A stretch of DNA of 64,000 nt from Juglans regia. Its lineage: Eukaryota; Streptophyta; Magnoliopsida; Fagales; Juglandaceae. Below the pieces are notes generated by a model, which saw nothing but the letters and a program-made list of their open reading frames with translations, did not search any database and was not told where the DNA came from. Positions 13,011 to 25,756 of this stretch are shown here, piece after piece (position 1 is the stretch's first letter; each line of letters starts with the position of its first letter). Location: contig NC_049911.1 of assembly GCF_001411555.2 (NCBI RefSeq), positions 29,795,044-29,859,043 on the forward strand, in the 5' to 3' direction. Both the position numbers and the translations under genes were made by a program.

Positions 13011-14157
13011 CGCGTACTAATACTTGTACAATTATATATATATATATGGCCGTTTAGAGGATGCTTTTCATGTCAGGAAATTACTAATTTCATACAGATC
13101 ATCACTATTTAGAAAATTACTAATTAGCTCGATCTATAAACATGTTATTTCTTTGGGTCTATATCATGATTGGAATGAAGATATATTAATTACAGGGTGA
13201 TTTGTGCTTGAAAAGACAGCGCTCTAGCTACCAAAAAAAAAAAAGTTTAGAAATATTCTGGCATCCAGTACTGATTCATCTTTTTCTTATTCACTAAATT
13301 AATTAATTTGTTGTCTTACAAAGAAAGCATCTAATGTCAAACTAGTTGCCAGTCAAATGAGGTAGGGGCGCCGCTTAATTCCAAGAAAAACAAAACACGA
13401 AAAACTACTGTTGTAGCTAGATTAATTATAGGTTGATTGAGGATCAAATTTAATGCTTGTTAGCTAGATTGTATATATATATATATATATGTGATATTTG
13501 AAATCCAACTTGTTCATCATTTTGTCAACCAAACTAATTAATTTGTGGACAAAAACGTGCTTCGTGTTTACATATGACTACGAGTATACTTTGATCAATC
13601 GCCTGCTCATCATGATCAGCACCCATCTCATGATTTCTTGTGGCTATAAGCTGTACGTCTGAAAATAATTTTAGAAGTGGTTATAAACTACTTGTAGTTG
13701 GGGACAATTAAATTAATTATCTGTATACGTAATTTATAGACGAGATCGATCGACGAGTAATGGATCATCGAGGATTTCATGAACAGTAGTGTAGATGGTC
13801 CATGCATAGATGGGGCTAGAAGTCTAGAACTCATTTTTCCAATTAATTCATATATATATATACCAATTCAAACTAAAGATTTGAAGATAGATCGAAATTA
13901 ATTAAAGCCTAGCTAGCTAGATGGAAACAGACAAATCAAATCTTTGGATCAAGCTGGAAAATCTACTGGCTGGCCTGTTCTATTTTTTTTTTTTTTTTTT
14001 GAATAGCTTTTATTACAGTCTTAATTGCTTTTTATTTTTTTCCTTTTTTTATTTCGTGCGAGTTCATGGGCTGTATATTCATGAGTCTCATGATCTGCTT
14101 ACTTGAAGGAAGGTGGTCACCTGATAATCATGCCTAAGAGTCAGCTCGATGATCTGA

Positions 14158-14345
14158 TTGTGTTTGAATGTTGAACTGAGTTGAATTGAATTGAGTTGAG
14201 ATAATAAAATATTGTTAGAATATTATTTTTGAATATTATTATTATTTTAAGATTTGAAAAAGTTGAATTGTTTATTATATTTTGTAATGGAATTTGAAAA
14301 AATTATAATGATGAGTTGAGAGAGATTTAGTAACCAAATGAAGCC
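14158..14345. mobile_element. MITE-like element (hAT-type ends, degenerate)
   Basis: Starts near TGTTTGAATGTTGAACTGAG and ends with AACCAAATGAAGCC, imperfect inverted ends of the GTTTGGATGTTGAGATGAG kind seen in many dicot hAT MITEs. It has an AT-rich centre and no coding capacity. Related to the element at 24863-25206. Boundaries are approximate. Confidence 0.45.
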
Positions 14346-15304
14346 GATTTTTTTACTGTTCATCATGTAATTTTTCGACCTTAACTTACTAGATTTTTTT
14401 TTTTTATTATTATTATGAACCTATTATCCCATGTAAACTCTTCAAATAATTTGCTCCTGAATTCTGGGCCGGCCATATCACTGAAGAACACCAAAAAAAA
14501 AAAAAAGAATTTTTTAAGGAAGCTCTGAATAACACCCAAAAAAAAATTCCATGTAGGCTGCAGTAAACTGATTGAAACTCCTTCATTTACATTATATTCA
14601 TATTCCCCATTGAATATATTTAATTATTTGCTGAAGTCAATATATACGCTATTTTTGTTACATGATTATCATTAATATATAGGTAATCTACCTGTCTTGA
14701 GAAGTTTCGCAGCACCCATTATCACCAAAAGCGAGAATGCCCACTAGCTAGCAGCTTTAAGCCACAACATAAGTAAACAAAATAGTTTCGTAACAGTTCC
14801 GTCTCAATTATATAGAGCAGTCAGTACATGCACATGTGCTCTAGCTTTACTACTCTTGTGGAAAAAGGAAGAGGAGGGGCACTGTAGCGCCAGTTCCAAC
14901 TCAAACCATATCATGTATATGGAGTAGTTTCCACCTGATCAATCATATAGCAGTCACAAACATGTGCTTCTTAGTTTAGTGTTCAGAAAAGGAAAAGAGG
15001 GAAGGAGCGGGGGATTGAAAACGTTTGAGAAATACTAGAATTAGAACGTTGATCCACACCTTACCATTCAATATATTAATGCAGTCGTACGTGTATAAAG
15101 GACGCATTATATATCTGTAGAGATGACTCTGCAGGCTTCTCATGCAGATGAATAATTTGCACTCGTTTTCTCATAATCCAAGTGATACAAAAAAGGAGTC
15201 CAGGTGCGCTCATTTGTGGAAAATGGGCCTCAAGATGCTGCAATGATCAGCTCGGCTCGTTAATTTTAGCAGCGCTTTAATATCTTGGGCTAAGTAAGCG
15301 CGCA

Positions 15305-15420
15305 TCTTGCGTGCTTAGCTTAGCCCAGTGGCAAATACCGCTCGTGATTCGAGACACCGAAGGGTACTGGGTTTTGAGTTTTTGACGGAAGAAAATAAAA
15401 ACAAAATAGAAGTAAAACAA
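15305..15420 (+). mobile_element. Possible tRNA-derived SINE fragment
   Basis: TTAGCCCAGTGGCAAATAC resembles a Pol III A box, and GTGATTCGAGACACC about 35 bases later resembles a B box (GGTTCGANNCC). Spacing fits a tRNA-like head. The body beyond is A-rich and has no clear end. Confidence 0.35.
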
Positions 15421-15675
15421 GAGGATAAGATAAAACATAAAAATTAGAGAAATAATTTTTGTAATTATAGATTGTGTAAGTTTTACACACTCTTTTTAAA
15501 AATAGTAAATAAATATAAAATCTACATGAAAATTTTAAAATTTTAATGTTGGACTCTACTCTTTTTAAAATAAGTGCACAATACTTGCACAACTCATTAT
15601 TACATCTAGCATTATTTTAAAAATTAACTTATCATAAATAGATCTTATGAAAATAAAATTTGTTAGTTGATCTGA

Positions 15676-16119
15676 TGTAACACCCCAATGGAAATCCCTA
15701 ACCACATGACCTATACTCTAAAAGAACTAATCAATAATACAATTGGAGTCACAATTGAACCTTATAAAGAGTAAGAATTTATCATTCCCAATGAATGTAG
15801 AATCTCATATACCACCTGCCCTTAGTCTTATCATATGGGGTATCACAATCTACCCCCCTTAAATTTTCGACGTCCTTGTCGGGCCAATCTTTCATAGGTG
15901 GTACGGCTCAAATCCTACATTTTTTGTTGAGATAGGCTCTAATATCATTTATAACGCCTTAATAGAAGGTACAAACCACATGACCTATATTTTAAAAAGA
16001 CTAGCCAATAATAAATTGGAGCACATTGGAACCTTATAAAGAGCAATAACTTTTACTTCTCAAACAATGTGAGATCTCATACACCACCTATCCTTATCAT
16101 TATCATATAGAGTGTCACA
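15676..16119 (-). mobile_element. TRIM (terminal-repeat retrotransposon in miniature)
   Basis: Two direct terminal repeats, 15676-15847 and 15950-16119, flank about 100 bases of internal sequence. Read on the minus strand, each repeat runs from TGTGACAC or a variant to GTGTTACA or a variant. The first is followed by ATGATATTAGAGCC, a decayed form of the usual TGGTATCAGAGCC primer-binding site. A polypurine tract AAGGGGGG precedes the other repeat. Flanking tctga (15671-15675) and tctgg (16120-16124) form a 5-bp target duplication with one change. No coding capacity. Confidence 0.88.
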
Positions 16120-16274
16120 TCTGGTTTGTTGTGGTGTATAATATCTTAATTTATTTTAATTATAAATTAACGTAAGATATTTAGTCACACCAATATATTA
16201 ATTTCACTTTCGCTAAATCATTTTAAAAATTTTATATTTATCAAATGAAAAGAATGCAAATAAAATACAATAAA

Positions 16275-16838
16275 GATTGCATTTTGAGATAAAAGTATCA
16301 AACCAATCGGCCCACTACCATCAATATATGTTTTTAAACTTCTATCAAATATAGATGGGATTGAAATTGAAAGACAAGTTTTTTTTAATAAAAACAATCT
16401 AGAAGGGATATTTTCCTCTACAGAATTCGGACTCTGTCTGTAGGGGTCTGGGCCTCAAACCGGGTACATCTAGTTTGGCTTGAAGAGAAGGCCCTAGCCC
16501 AAGTGCTGCACAAGAACCATGCCACATTAAATGTAGGCATAGAACGCGAGCAGAGGATTGCATTTTGAGACCAAAGTATCAAACCAATCACCCCACTACC
16601 ATTAATATATGTTTTTAAACTTCTATCAAATATACCGATGAGATTGAAAGACATTGTTTTTAATAAAAACAATCTAGAAGAGATATTTTCCTCTACAGAA
16701 TCGGGCCTCTGTCTGTAGGAGTCTGGACCTCAAACCAGGCACATCTAGTCCGGCTTGATATCATGGAGAGAAGGCCCAGGCCCAAGTGATGCACAAGAAC
16801 CATGCCGCATTAAATATAGGCTTAGAACGAGAGCAGGG
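16275..16838. repeat. Tandem repeat, two units of about 281 bp
   Basis: The unit starting GATTGCATTTTGAGA at 16275 starts again at 16556, and the two agree closely over their full length, including the internal CTCTGTCTGTAG segment. Divergence is modest (small indels, scattered changes). I do not recognise the unit. Only short shadow ORFs occur. Confidence 0.8.
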
Positions 16839-18700
16839 GATTCCCGCAATGTGACAGTGTGGCAGTCTGAGCAGACAATACCCTAACGAAGGAAACGAAT
16901 AATTCTTATTTGATAATAAAACATTCATTTGTCCCATTTAACATGCCTAGAAAAGAGAGACTTCAAAGTTAAATAATGACTATCATGTCAATTATTTTTT
17001 AAAGAGTAGTTTTACATATATTTATAATTTTAAACATAATATTATACCGTTAAATAAAATATTTATTTCATCAATTTCTTTAATTCAGATTTTAAATTTT
17101 ATAATCTTCCATCTATCAATACTGAGTTATAAACATGTATTATTACATAAATAAAAATAAAAACAATATAGACATAAAAGAATCCCACAAATATACTAGC
17201 ACGCAAGTTAATTTTTTTTTTCATCTTACTTCCCCCGCCTCGTTTCCCACCCCTTTAGCCCGATTGAGAAGAGAGAGAGAGAGAGAGATCATGCATGTCG
17301 ATGAAGGGTGACAGCAGCAATGACGGTGTTTCGACAAGGTGAAGGGTGACGTCGACTAGGGGCGAGGAAGGTGAGGGGTGCTAGAGAGAAAGGGGAAGAT
17401 GACTGGGCAGCGGTGAAAGGTGACGTCGACAAGGGGTAAGGAAGGTTCGGCTGCGATTTGGAGCTGCGACGGCGACATCAATAAAGGGTTGTGAAAGGAA
17501 GAGGGAAAGAGGAGGAAAAGAGAAAGAAAAAAAAGACATGGCACACTGACAATCTGGCACGTCAATTTATAAAATTACATTTATAAAATCTTTTTATATC
17601 TCTAACTTTCCTCAATTAAAAATTCTAAAAATAGATAACATCCTCTTTTTATATAGAGAAAAACTTCAAACATGATGGGTGTTAAGAATACATTTACACC
17701 CTCCAATAATACTGTGGCACGTATGTTTTTTCACAAAAGATATACAGAACTGACTGTAGGCAAGTATTCTCTCATATATCTTCTGCATTGCTCTCTCATA
17801 TATCTTCTGCATTGCTTTCTCCCTTTCTTTCCCATCTTTCCTCTCAAGCGGCTGCGTATTTTCGTCCCTCTCTTATCTCTACCATATGAGAATTCCTCAT
17901 TTACTCTTATTAAAGCTTCGTTTTCATTTATAATTTTTTTTTTATAAGTAAGAAAAAATTTTATAAGTAAGAAAAAAATAATAGTCAGTAGAGATCAATT
18001 CACAACAAAAATCACAAAAACAAAAATAAAAAAATGTCAAATGACAGCTTTTGTATAAATAATCAAGGATGGAAGAGATATACCAGTAGGGACAAACCCA
18101 GATCTGGATTTTTTTCGCACATCTAGAGAAAGCCATTAAAGTTCACATCAAGCCTTCTTAGCATCCTCAAGCAGCAGGGTTTGATGTTATTGAACTCATT
18201 GAGATATGAAAATCTTGTTAGGTTGAGAGGTTTCTGTTGCTCAAGGACTAGCAGGGGTGAATGTTTTCTCATATATGATTTTGAACTAAATGGAAACCTG
18301 TACTGATACCTTGACTTAGACGATGGAAGAAACATAAATCTTAACTGGTCCAAGAGGATTTCTGTCATTAGTGGAATTGCAAAAGGTTAGTCCAAAAATG
18401 CAGCAATGCGGGGAGAGAGAGGGCAGAGAGAGCGACGAAAATCACTGAGGAGAGAGAGGGGAGAGAGAGCAATAAAGAAGTGTATGGGAGAGGTAAGCTG
18501 CTATCAGTTTTATTTTTTCACTGTGAAATGCAATAAGTGGCATAATATCATTGAAGGGTGTACATCTACTCTTATCACCCATCCAGCCCCAAACGTTTCT
18601 CTTTTACATGCATATCTTCAAAAAAATAAGAAGAGATTGGCCCGTTTGCTTTGAAAAGACATATCTAATAGCTGAAAGCCGACACCACCAACTAATCATA
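16839..18700. other. Gene-free region upstream of the phosphatase array
   Basis: Mostly AT-rich. At 17260-17560 it is purine-rich with an imperfect repeat of a GGTGACGTCGAC-containing unit. At 17767-17812 a 23-base CTCTCATATATCTTCTGCAT unit is duplicated in tandem. At 18406-18480 there is a GA-rich tract. None of these has a convincing gene. Confidence 0.45.
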
Positions 18701-18721
18701 AAACGTTGTCCATCATAGGAC

Positions 18722-18727
18722 CACGTG
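18722..18727. promoter_or_regulatory. G-box (CACGTG) upstream of phosphatase copy A
   Basis: CACGTG in the context GGACCACGTGTCC, about 380 bases upstream of the copy A start codon. The surrounding 300 bases are markedly more GC-rich than their neighbours, as expected for a promoter. bZIP or bHLH factors bind such boxes in plants. Copies B and C do not contain this segment. Confidence 0.45.
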
Positions 18728-19105
18728 TCCTTCAAAAAGCTCATCGCAAAAGGTATAATTATTTCAATGGAAAGCCTGCGCCCAACCGCCAAGTGGCTTG
18801 CGTGCGGCCGTGGGTGCGGTCCAAGGTCTAAGGGCAAGGCGACGACTCCGGCTTCAAGTACGCCATGTGCGTGCGCAGCTTTAGAGGCAAAAAGAGTTAG
18901 GCCCCTTCACGCTCTTCAACGAGCAACTGGCAAGCCAAGGCGCAGCCTGCCTGGTGGCCATTCTTTGGCATGTAATACGTGGAATAGTCTGGTACATAGC
19001 ATCCTTCCCATCCTCCAATCTTAGACCCTGCCCAGACCGAATCAGCAGCACCACACTGCCTCGGGGGGCTTAAATTAAATTAAATTAAATTGGAAAATGA
19101 TAGCC

Positions 19106-22100
19106 ATGCCTATTCAGACCGTTATTCATATTTGTAACCCTACTCTTTACCTCAATTCCTCCTTTGTCCCCACTCCCATTTCAAAGCTCTACGGTACTCC
19201 GCCTCCACCTCCACTTCCCCAGCGTCCTTCTCGCTTTCGAACTTGCTTCTCTGCTCTCTTAGGTCTGATTCGCAAATCTCTCTATGTTTGGATTGTTAGC
19301 GCCGATTCGCTTCTTTGGCTATCGACTCAGTTCTGATTTGTTTTCCGATTATTTGGTGCTTGAAATGTGTTTGTGATTAGGGAATTTACGGTTTTGGCTT
19401 GTTATATGCGTGACGATGCTTGTGCTAAGATTTGCCTGAAGGTTTACCAAATATTTTTCTTTTAATATCATTTATTAATTTGATTACGTTGTTTGGATTT
19501 ATATTTGGAGTCGCTGGTGCTGGATTTCATTAAGTTCGTGGTTGCTGGTAGTAATTGATAATTATCCATGCTTTGTTCAAACCGATTAGTTTATCCAACT
19601 ATGATATGATCCCCGCGAATAACCTCGATTCCCTTCCTCGTTTAGCTTGATTCTGCCTTGATTTTAAAGTTTCCTGGATTGCTAGGCTCAGTCTTGATCT
19701 TGTTTCCATACTGATATAGTTTAGCTTCCATAAATTCCCTGTAGATGCCGTATGTCAAATCATCCTGAAGATTATTTTTCACTCGATTGCTATGAGCAAG
19801 TTGTGGAGGCAAGATCTCCTCGAAGTGCTCGACCCGCCCCCTGTTTTTTTAAGCTCGATAAGATCAAAATGTTTATCTATTTTTACTTTTTACATCGTTA
19901 ATCTTGACGTTATTGTTATTGTTTTATTTGTCCTCCTTTTTTTTTGTGGTTTCTACCTCAACGTGGTCAAATTGTGAACGCTTTTGGAGATTATTTTGGT
20001 ATATGCTTTTTTATTAGAACCTTTCTTGGGATTATTCTGGCATATATACATTTGATGCCAAACTCGTTCCGTTGGAATCTTATATGGATCACTTGTTGCG
20101 TATGCTTTAGGGGCATCACATGGATATCTTTTGTTAGCTTTTATCACATACCAAAGCATCGATTCCAATGTTGCCATTGTAACTTTTGCCATTGCTTTTG
20201 GGCTCTATTCTCGCCTTTGTTAAAACATTGTGTTATGTAGTACTTGAGCACTTGTCTATGAACAATATTCTTGATTAGCTTCTTCAGGACAAACCTAGTA
20301 GGCACAAATTTGTCACATGGTTATCACCTTTAGTGGAGGCCACATTTTTTTTATGTATTTTTTTAAAGGGGATGATCTTATGATTTTATGTTGGTTGCTT
20401 TCTTTTATGACCACAGACATGGATTCCACTGGCGGTCAAAGTCTCTACCCGTTGCATCGTTGCAAGACTCTTCACCTGGTTTGTGGAAAATTTTCCATTC
20501 TATTCGTTATTATTAGTGGAGAAGATTTATGGTTGTACGCTTGACACTTGTATGCATTATTTTTGGACATTATTTATTGTCTTATTTGTTCTTTAAAAAG
20601 CATATTAGTCTTATCAAGCCATGTCTACAGGTAAGGCATGCCCAAGGGATTCACAACGTGGAAGGGGAGAAAAACCATGAAGCATACTTATCTTATGATC
20701 TTTTTGATGCACAACTAACTCCTCTTGGCTGGAAGCAGGTAGTTGCTGATTAATTATGTTCTAATTGTTAGTTCATTGCATCTATGTTGTCGATGAAGTA
20801 TTCTGATATGGAAACTTTTATATAACTAATTTTTAGGTAGAAAGCCATGGTCATCTTGTATTAACTTTATGTGCAACGGTAAAATAAAATAAGAATTACT
20901 CTGATAGGAAATTGTATAAAACTTGTAAGTTTTGTCGCACATAGGCTTGATTTTTAAACTTTCTTGTCCTGCTTATATCTTGTATTAGATATCATATTCT
21001 CCCATATAATAATAAAAGTGATGTCATGGAATGATTTCGTGGTGCCATGACAGGTTCATAATCTTCGCAAGCATGTTCAAGCATGTGGGATTTCCAAAAG
21101 CATCGACCTAGTCATTGTTTCCCCATTGTTAAGGTAAAAGTCACTGCAATTTTGTTGCCTCCATTTTTTTTTTTTTTTTTTTTATATCTTCTCCTATCTG
21201 CTTAATGCCGTGCAAATGGTGCAGACCACCTCCACTAAGCTCACCACTGGATTCTGACGCAATGTATAAGCATTATTATTACCGCTAGAATCAAGTGGGG
21301 AAGAATTAGTGCGGTTTCAGTGATCAGCTTCTCTAGGGTTATTTGTCTATGAGAGCTGTTTAACCTGCCATTATTAGGTCGAGGTTGTGCTAAAAAAAGA
21401 AATCAAGGTCATTCTAGCACCAGTAGGCAGATTCTAAAAAATATTTTCAAGTAAAAACCCATTGCCTCAGGTTCATGACTCAAACCCCTGAGATATATAC
21501 ATACGTAACATATCTTGTTGTACATTTCCAGCCCTATGGCTAATCAAATTTCTATGTGATATGCAAACCATTAAGATGCTTGTCTGGCTTCTAACTTGAA
21601 TACTATGTATTTAAAAGTTCTGCCAACAGCCATATTCCCCCAATCTGAAACTAAAAATATTTATTTAGTGTACAAGCATGTATCCAGCCATTTCTAAGTC
21701 CATCTCCAAGGTCTTTTAGGTATTCATGCTTCATAACTTTTAAGACGCACGAAGAAATGATATGTAAAAGGCCAAAGGTCATTTATTATTTTTAATCGTT
21801 TTCTGAATCTCTATTCCCCGAGGGGCTTTTGGTTTAGATGACTTGGCATGTTCCTCACAAAACAAATTGGGTCTACATGTTTAAATTGCTTTAATTCTTA
21901 ATTATAATTCATGAGTAACAATGGTTCACTGCAGGACCATGCAAACAGCAGTTGGAGTCTTTGGTGGTGAAGCATACACAGATGGGGTAAATGTACCTCC
22001 TCTAATGGTTGCAAATACAGGGAACAGTGGCCATCCTGCAATTTCAAGTCTAAATTGCCCACCGTTTGTAGCTGTAGAGCTTTGCCGTGAACATTTGGTA

Positions 22101-24361
22101 TGCCACATTACATATAATGGATATTGTGGGGCCCCTTTCTGCATGTATATTGGCATGAATGTATACAAAGTTATCGCATTTGTAATATACATCTTAGTCC
22201 TTATCCAATTATTAACAAGAAGTGAATCAAAATTGCGGCAAATGATAGTCCCTCCCCATTAATTGGTTATTAGTTGTCATCTCAATTTGTACTTGCATGT
22301 GTTTTCTTTTCACTACAGGGAGTTCATCCATGTGATAAGAGGCGAAGCATTAGGGAATATCGCCCACTTTTTCCTGCGATTGATTTTTCACTGGTAAGTA
22401 AATTACCAGAATTGGGGCTTTATAATGCCAACGGGTGGCTTTTGACGGTCATTTCCAAATGCTATTGACTTGTTTACCTGGTCTTCAATTCAATCATGTT
22501 TATTATTTATTCATGTTGTAATTCTTGTTCAGGTGGAAAATGATGATGACATTTTGTGGAAGCCTGACATTAGAGAGACGAATGAGGAAGTTGCTGATAG
22601 GGGACAGAAGTTTTTGAAATGGTAACTGCCTTTTTCTTCCGTTTCCCAGAAAATTGAAGTTCTGTTAACCAAAGTAACATCAACAAGCAATGCTTGTTGA
22701 GATTTTGTATGGCCAAAAAAGTTCCAAACTTTGGAATTGCCGTCTTTTAAAACTAAAGAAGCACTAATTTGTGCTCATTCACCTTACAAATTACTTTATC
22801 ATGTTTGAGATCGGCCATGGGATTTCAAACATGCTCTTATCTTTCGACAAAATTGGTTTATTAAAAGGAATATTCCGTTTTTTCTTATTAGCTGGCATGG
22901 TCGTCCCATGTCAATGGGATCTTGATCTTTCATGGATCCAAGCTCACCTTCTTTTAAAAGGAAAAAAAAAAAGCAATATTGTTTGTGTTCTGCAATGAGT
23001 CCCAATACGTAATACATGCATGTTAGTGTCTTACATACATATGAAGTCACTTGTGTAATATTATCTTTCTATTTTTTTCACTTAAAATATACTAGTGTTT
23101 TCAGATGTATGGATCAATATTTGGGATGATTCCCTTACAATGGCAAATAAACGCTTGGTTATTGCTTATGAGATCAATTTTTCCACATGGGTATATCCTT
23201 TCCAGTTTCCACCTTTTATCCTGGTTGAGTGGGATTTCTGTAGACATTTTGATCGCTTTCGCTATCATCTGGTTGCCGGTATGGCCATGAACATACCCCA
23301 AAATTATTTCTTTTCTTTTCATTGTTTCTCAATTGGCCCAGGTTGTGGACTCGTGAAGAGAAGGAGATTGCAATTGTCACCCACAGTGGATTCTTGTTTC
23401 ATACCCTAAGCTCTTTTGGAAATGATTGTCATCCAATTGTTAAGAGTGAAATATGCGCAAAGTAAGTACTGCATTCACACACGCGCACACACATATATAA
23501 AACATTTTAGTAGACATATTTCTCGGGTTTAAAATATAACGCACTATGCCTTCTGCTGAATTTGCTATCTAGCCATGTATTCAACCCCCCCCGGTTCTCT
23601 CTCTCTCTCTCTTTATTTTTTCTCTATTCACTTGACGGCATTTACATGAATTCATTTTGCATTTTTTTTTATTACATTTCAGAATTAGAGATGATTTCTT
23701 TCAAACATTTTATTGCTAATCTCTTTGAGTTAAAAAAAAAAATCTAAATTCTTGAGTCATTTCTTGAGTATGAGAAACTTCTATTTATCTATTTGTTCAC
23801 TTAACTTTCTTGGTTAGATTTTCTATTCTGGTGAGACATCCTCATGGCAGGCATTCTTGTCCCTTCAGTAGTATGGTTTTACTTGTATGACTTGGATTGT
23901 GAGTTCTATGATCATTCAAAGTAGATCATATTTTCTAGAGCAATGGTTTTCCCCTAGTTATCGAGATTGGGTTTAGGTGATATCATGTTCATACTTCACG
24001 TCTCAGTCTCTCTCGGGTTACTTTGACCTTCGAACTCCCTTCATACTTAATGGTTATAAAGATTTTTTTACTAATAGAAACCTAGTACCGTGACTAATTA
24101 CATAAAAAAATACAATGTGATTGTGCAGTTTTGCCAATTGTGAGCTCCGTTCAATGGTCTTCATAGATAGGAGGTGAGCATATTCGTTTTCAAATTGTAG
24201 CATCCATATTCTAGCTTTATCATCTTCTGACTCTTTGTTTCTGCAGTATGATGGGGTCAGCTTCCTCGACGACTAACTATCCTGGAAAAATACCTAATGG
24301 ACTTGATCTTCCCAGTGATGTTGCCACTGAGAAGCTTCCAGAGGAAGGACTTGCAAACTAA
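19106..24361 (+). CDS. Histidine phosphatase / phosphoglycerate-mutase-like protein, copy A
   Basis: Ten exons: 19106-19262, 20417-20478, 20631-20738, 21054-21133, 21935-22097, 22319-22393, 22533-22621, 23342-23461, 24129-24173 and 24247-24361. GT-AG junctions and phases agree throughout, giving 337 residues. Residues 1-52 (MPIQTVIHIC..., then TPPPPPLPQRPSRFR) are Ser/Pro/Arg-rich without acidic residues, like a chloroplast transit peptide. An ATG at 20419 would give a 284-residue form without it, close to the family's usual length. Phosphoglycerate-mutase-superfamily marks are clear: LVRHAQGIHN (catalytic His76 in the long form, His23 in the short), VIVSPLLRTMQTAVG, and IVTHSGFL with the second His259. 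Family members remove or transfer phosphate through a phospho-histidine; the plant substrate is not certain. Exon 1 splicing (CTTAG|GTCTG) is inferred. This is the only copy with its own upstream region. Confidence 0.9.
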
Positions 24362-24862
24362 CTATAGCGTATAAGAACAATGACCAAGAAGGAATAGACA
24401 CAATACATGTGATATATGATTCAAGTGTTTGTTGAGGCACTTCCATAGTTAATATATTTCTACAGAAGACAAGGTATCCATTTTTAGCAAGTTCGATGGC
24501 TCTGTTGGATGATTTCATGATTCTTTTTTCTTGGAATAGGTAGATCTAAAGCCTATACCAGAGTTGTCATGCCGATTCTTTTTCAGATGAAGATGTGAAC
24601 ACATTGGGTTTATTATACTTTATTTAGCTTTCTATTGGGGCCATGGAAGATTGCTGTTTTTTACTTCGGAACATGAACATACAGTGAGGTTTCTGTTTCA
24701 ATATCATTTATTTGTTATGTAGTCTTTTATCGTTAAACATTGGGCCTCTCCCTCCCTGTCCCTCACTTTCTGATTTTTTGTTTTTTCAAAGTGACGCTGT
24801 TCTTCCTTGGTTTCCACTTGTATGGATGGCATGCTATGTCGTGTTTGGGGCAAGCAACCTTT

Positions 24863-25206
24863 AAGGCTCGTTTGGACACTTAATATTTCAGAATATATAT
24901 GAATAATAGTGATATGATTTGTAAATAGTAGTGAAATGTTTTGAGTTAAAATGTTTTATTGGATTTTGAGAAATGAGAGAAAAAAAATTGAATAAAAATA
25001 TTATAAAGTTAAAAAATTGTTTGAATATAATTTTTTAAATATAATTGTTGTTTTGAAATTTGAAAAAGTTGTGTATTTTTTATGTTTTGATTAGGAGTTT
25101 AACAACTGAAATTAAAAATTATTTTGTATTTGAGTTCTATTTGGATGTCGAGATGAGATGAGAAAAATTTTATCTCATCTCAACATCCAAATGGGGGGTC
25201 TTAGGC
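24863..25206. mobile_element. MITE in the 3' flank of copy A
   Basis: Left end GGCTCGTTTGGACAC and right end ATCCAAATGGGGGGTC are imperfect inverted repeats of the GTTTGGAT type, with ATGAGATGAG/CTCATCTCA inside the right end and an AT-rich centre. TTAAG/TTAGG at the edges may be remains of a target duplication. A nearly identical copy sits at 51415-51763 because the flank was duplicated. Confidence 0.6.
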
Positions 25207-25756
25207 CTTGTATTGATTCGGAAAGTATCTCCACTCATCCAATCACATCTAATAATTACAATTTTTCTAAATTTTCAAATAAAATACAATAAATAATTTA
25301 ACTTTTTTAAATTTAGGAACAAAAATAATATTAAAAGTAATATGCTAATAATATTTTATTTTATTTTTAATTTTTATCTATTTTATCTCATCTCAACTCA
25401 ATTTAATGAGGAAAATTGAAAGGATGCAAACAAAGTGTTTGAGAAAATGCCTCTTTGAGTATTCTACTCTGAAAGAATTTTCGTGTATTAGTTTTCTTCT
25501 CTTACAATACAAAGACCCTTTAAGCCCTATTTATACAAATTGTCTCAAAGCATTTGAAATTACATTTATAGAAATTTCATTTGGAATTTACAAACAAACT
25601 TTGGACCACTAGAACATATTCTGTTATTTCAGAATCAGTCCAAAATCTTCTAGACTATATGCGAGCTGCTCCTTCTTATTCTTCTAATTTGGTATTGCAG
25701 CAGCTATTGCCTTAAAAGTCCCCTGCGATTCAAGCACCACATGACATATTGTGAGA

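Larger units (their letters stand above)
4382..14157. other. Ten-kilobase gene-free, AT-rich region with many simple repeats
   Basis: No ORF here has family character or plausible splice partners. The stretch is full of TA and CT microsatellites, A/T tracts and short palindromes. It includes the upstream region of the bHLH gene. At about 9.8-10.1 kb and 10.25-10.5 kb composition is less AT-rich, but I see no gene there. Confidence 0.5.

Noticed and set aside
18406..18654. Arg/Glu-rich 82-residue ORF
   Set aside because: Comes from a GAGAGAG-type purine tract; no family character.
19792..19977. ORF MSKLWRQDLLEVL... as an N-terminal exon of copy A
   Set aside because: It does not splice in phase to exon 2 with a good donor and ends in T-rich intron sequence. 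The 19106-19262 exon fits the phase better.
23095..23409. 104-residue ORF repeated in all three phosphatase copies (also 49620 and 61033)
   Set aside because: It lies in intron 7, running into exon 8 in the wrong frame. It is conserved only because the whole region is duplicated; the true exons around it splice in another frame.
24294..24518. 74-residue minus-strand ORF over the last exon of copy A (and 50848-51072)
   Set aside because: Antisense shadow of exon 10 and the 3' UTR.
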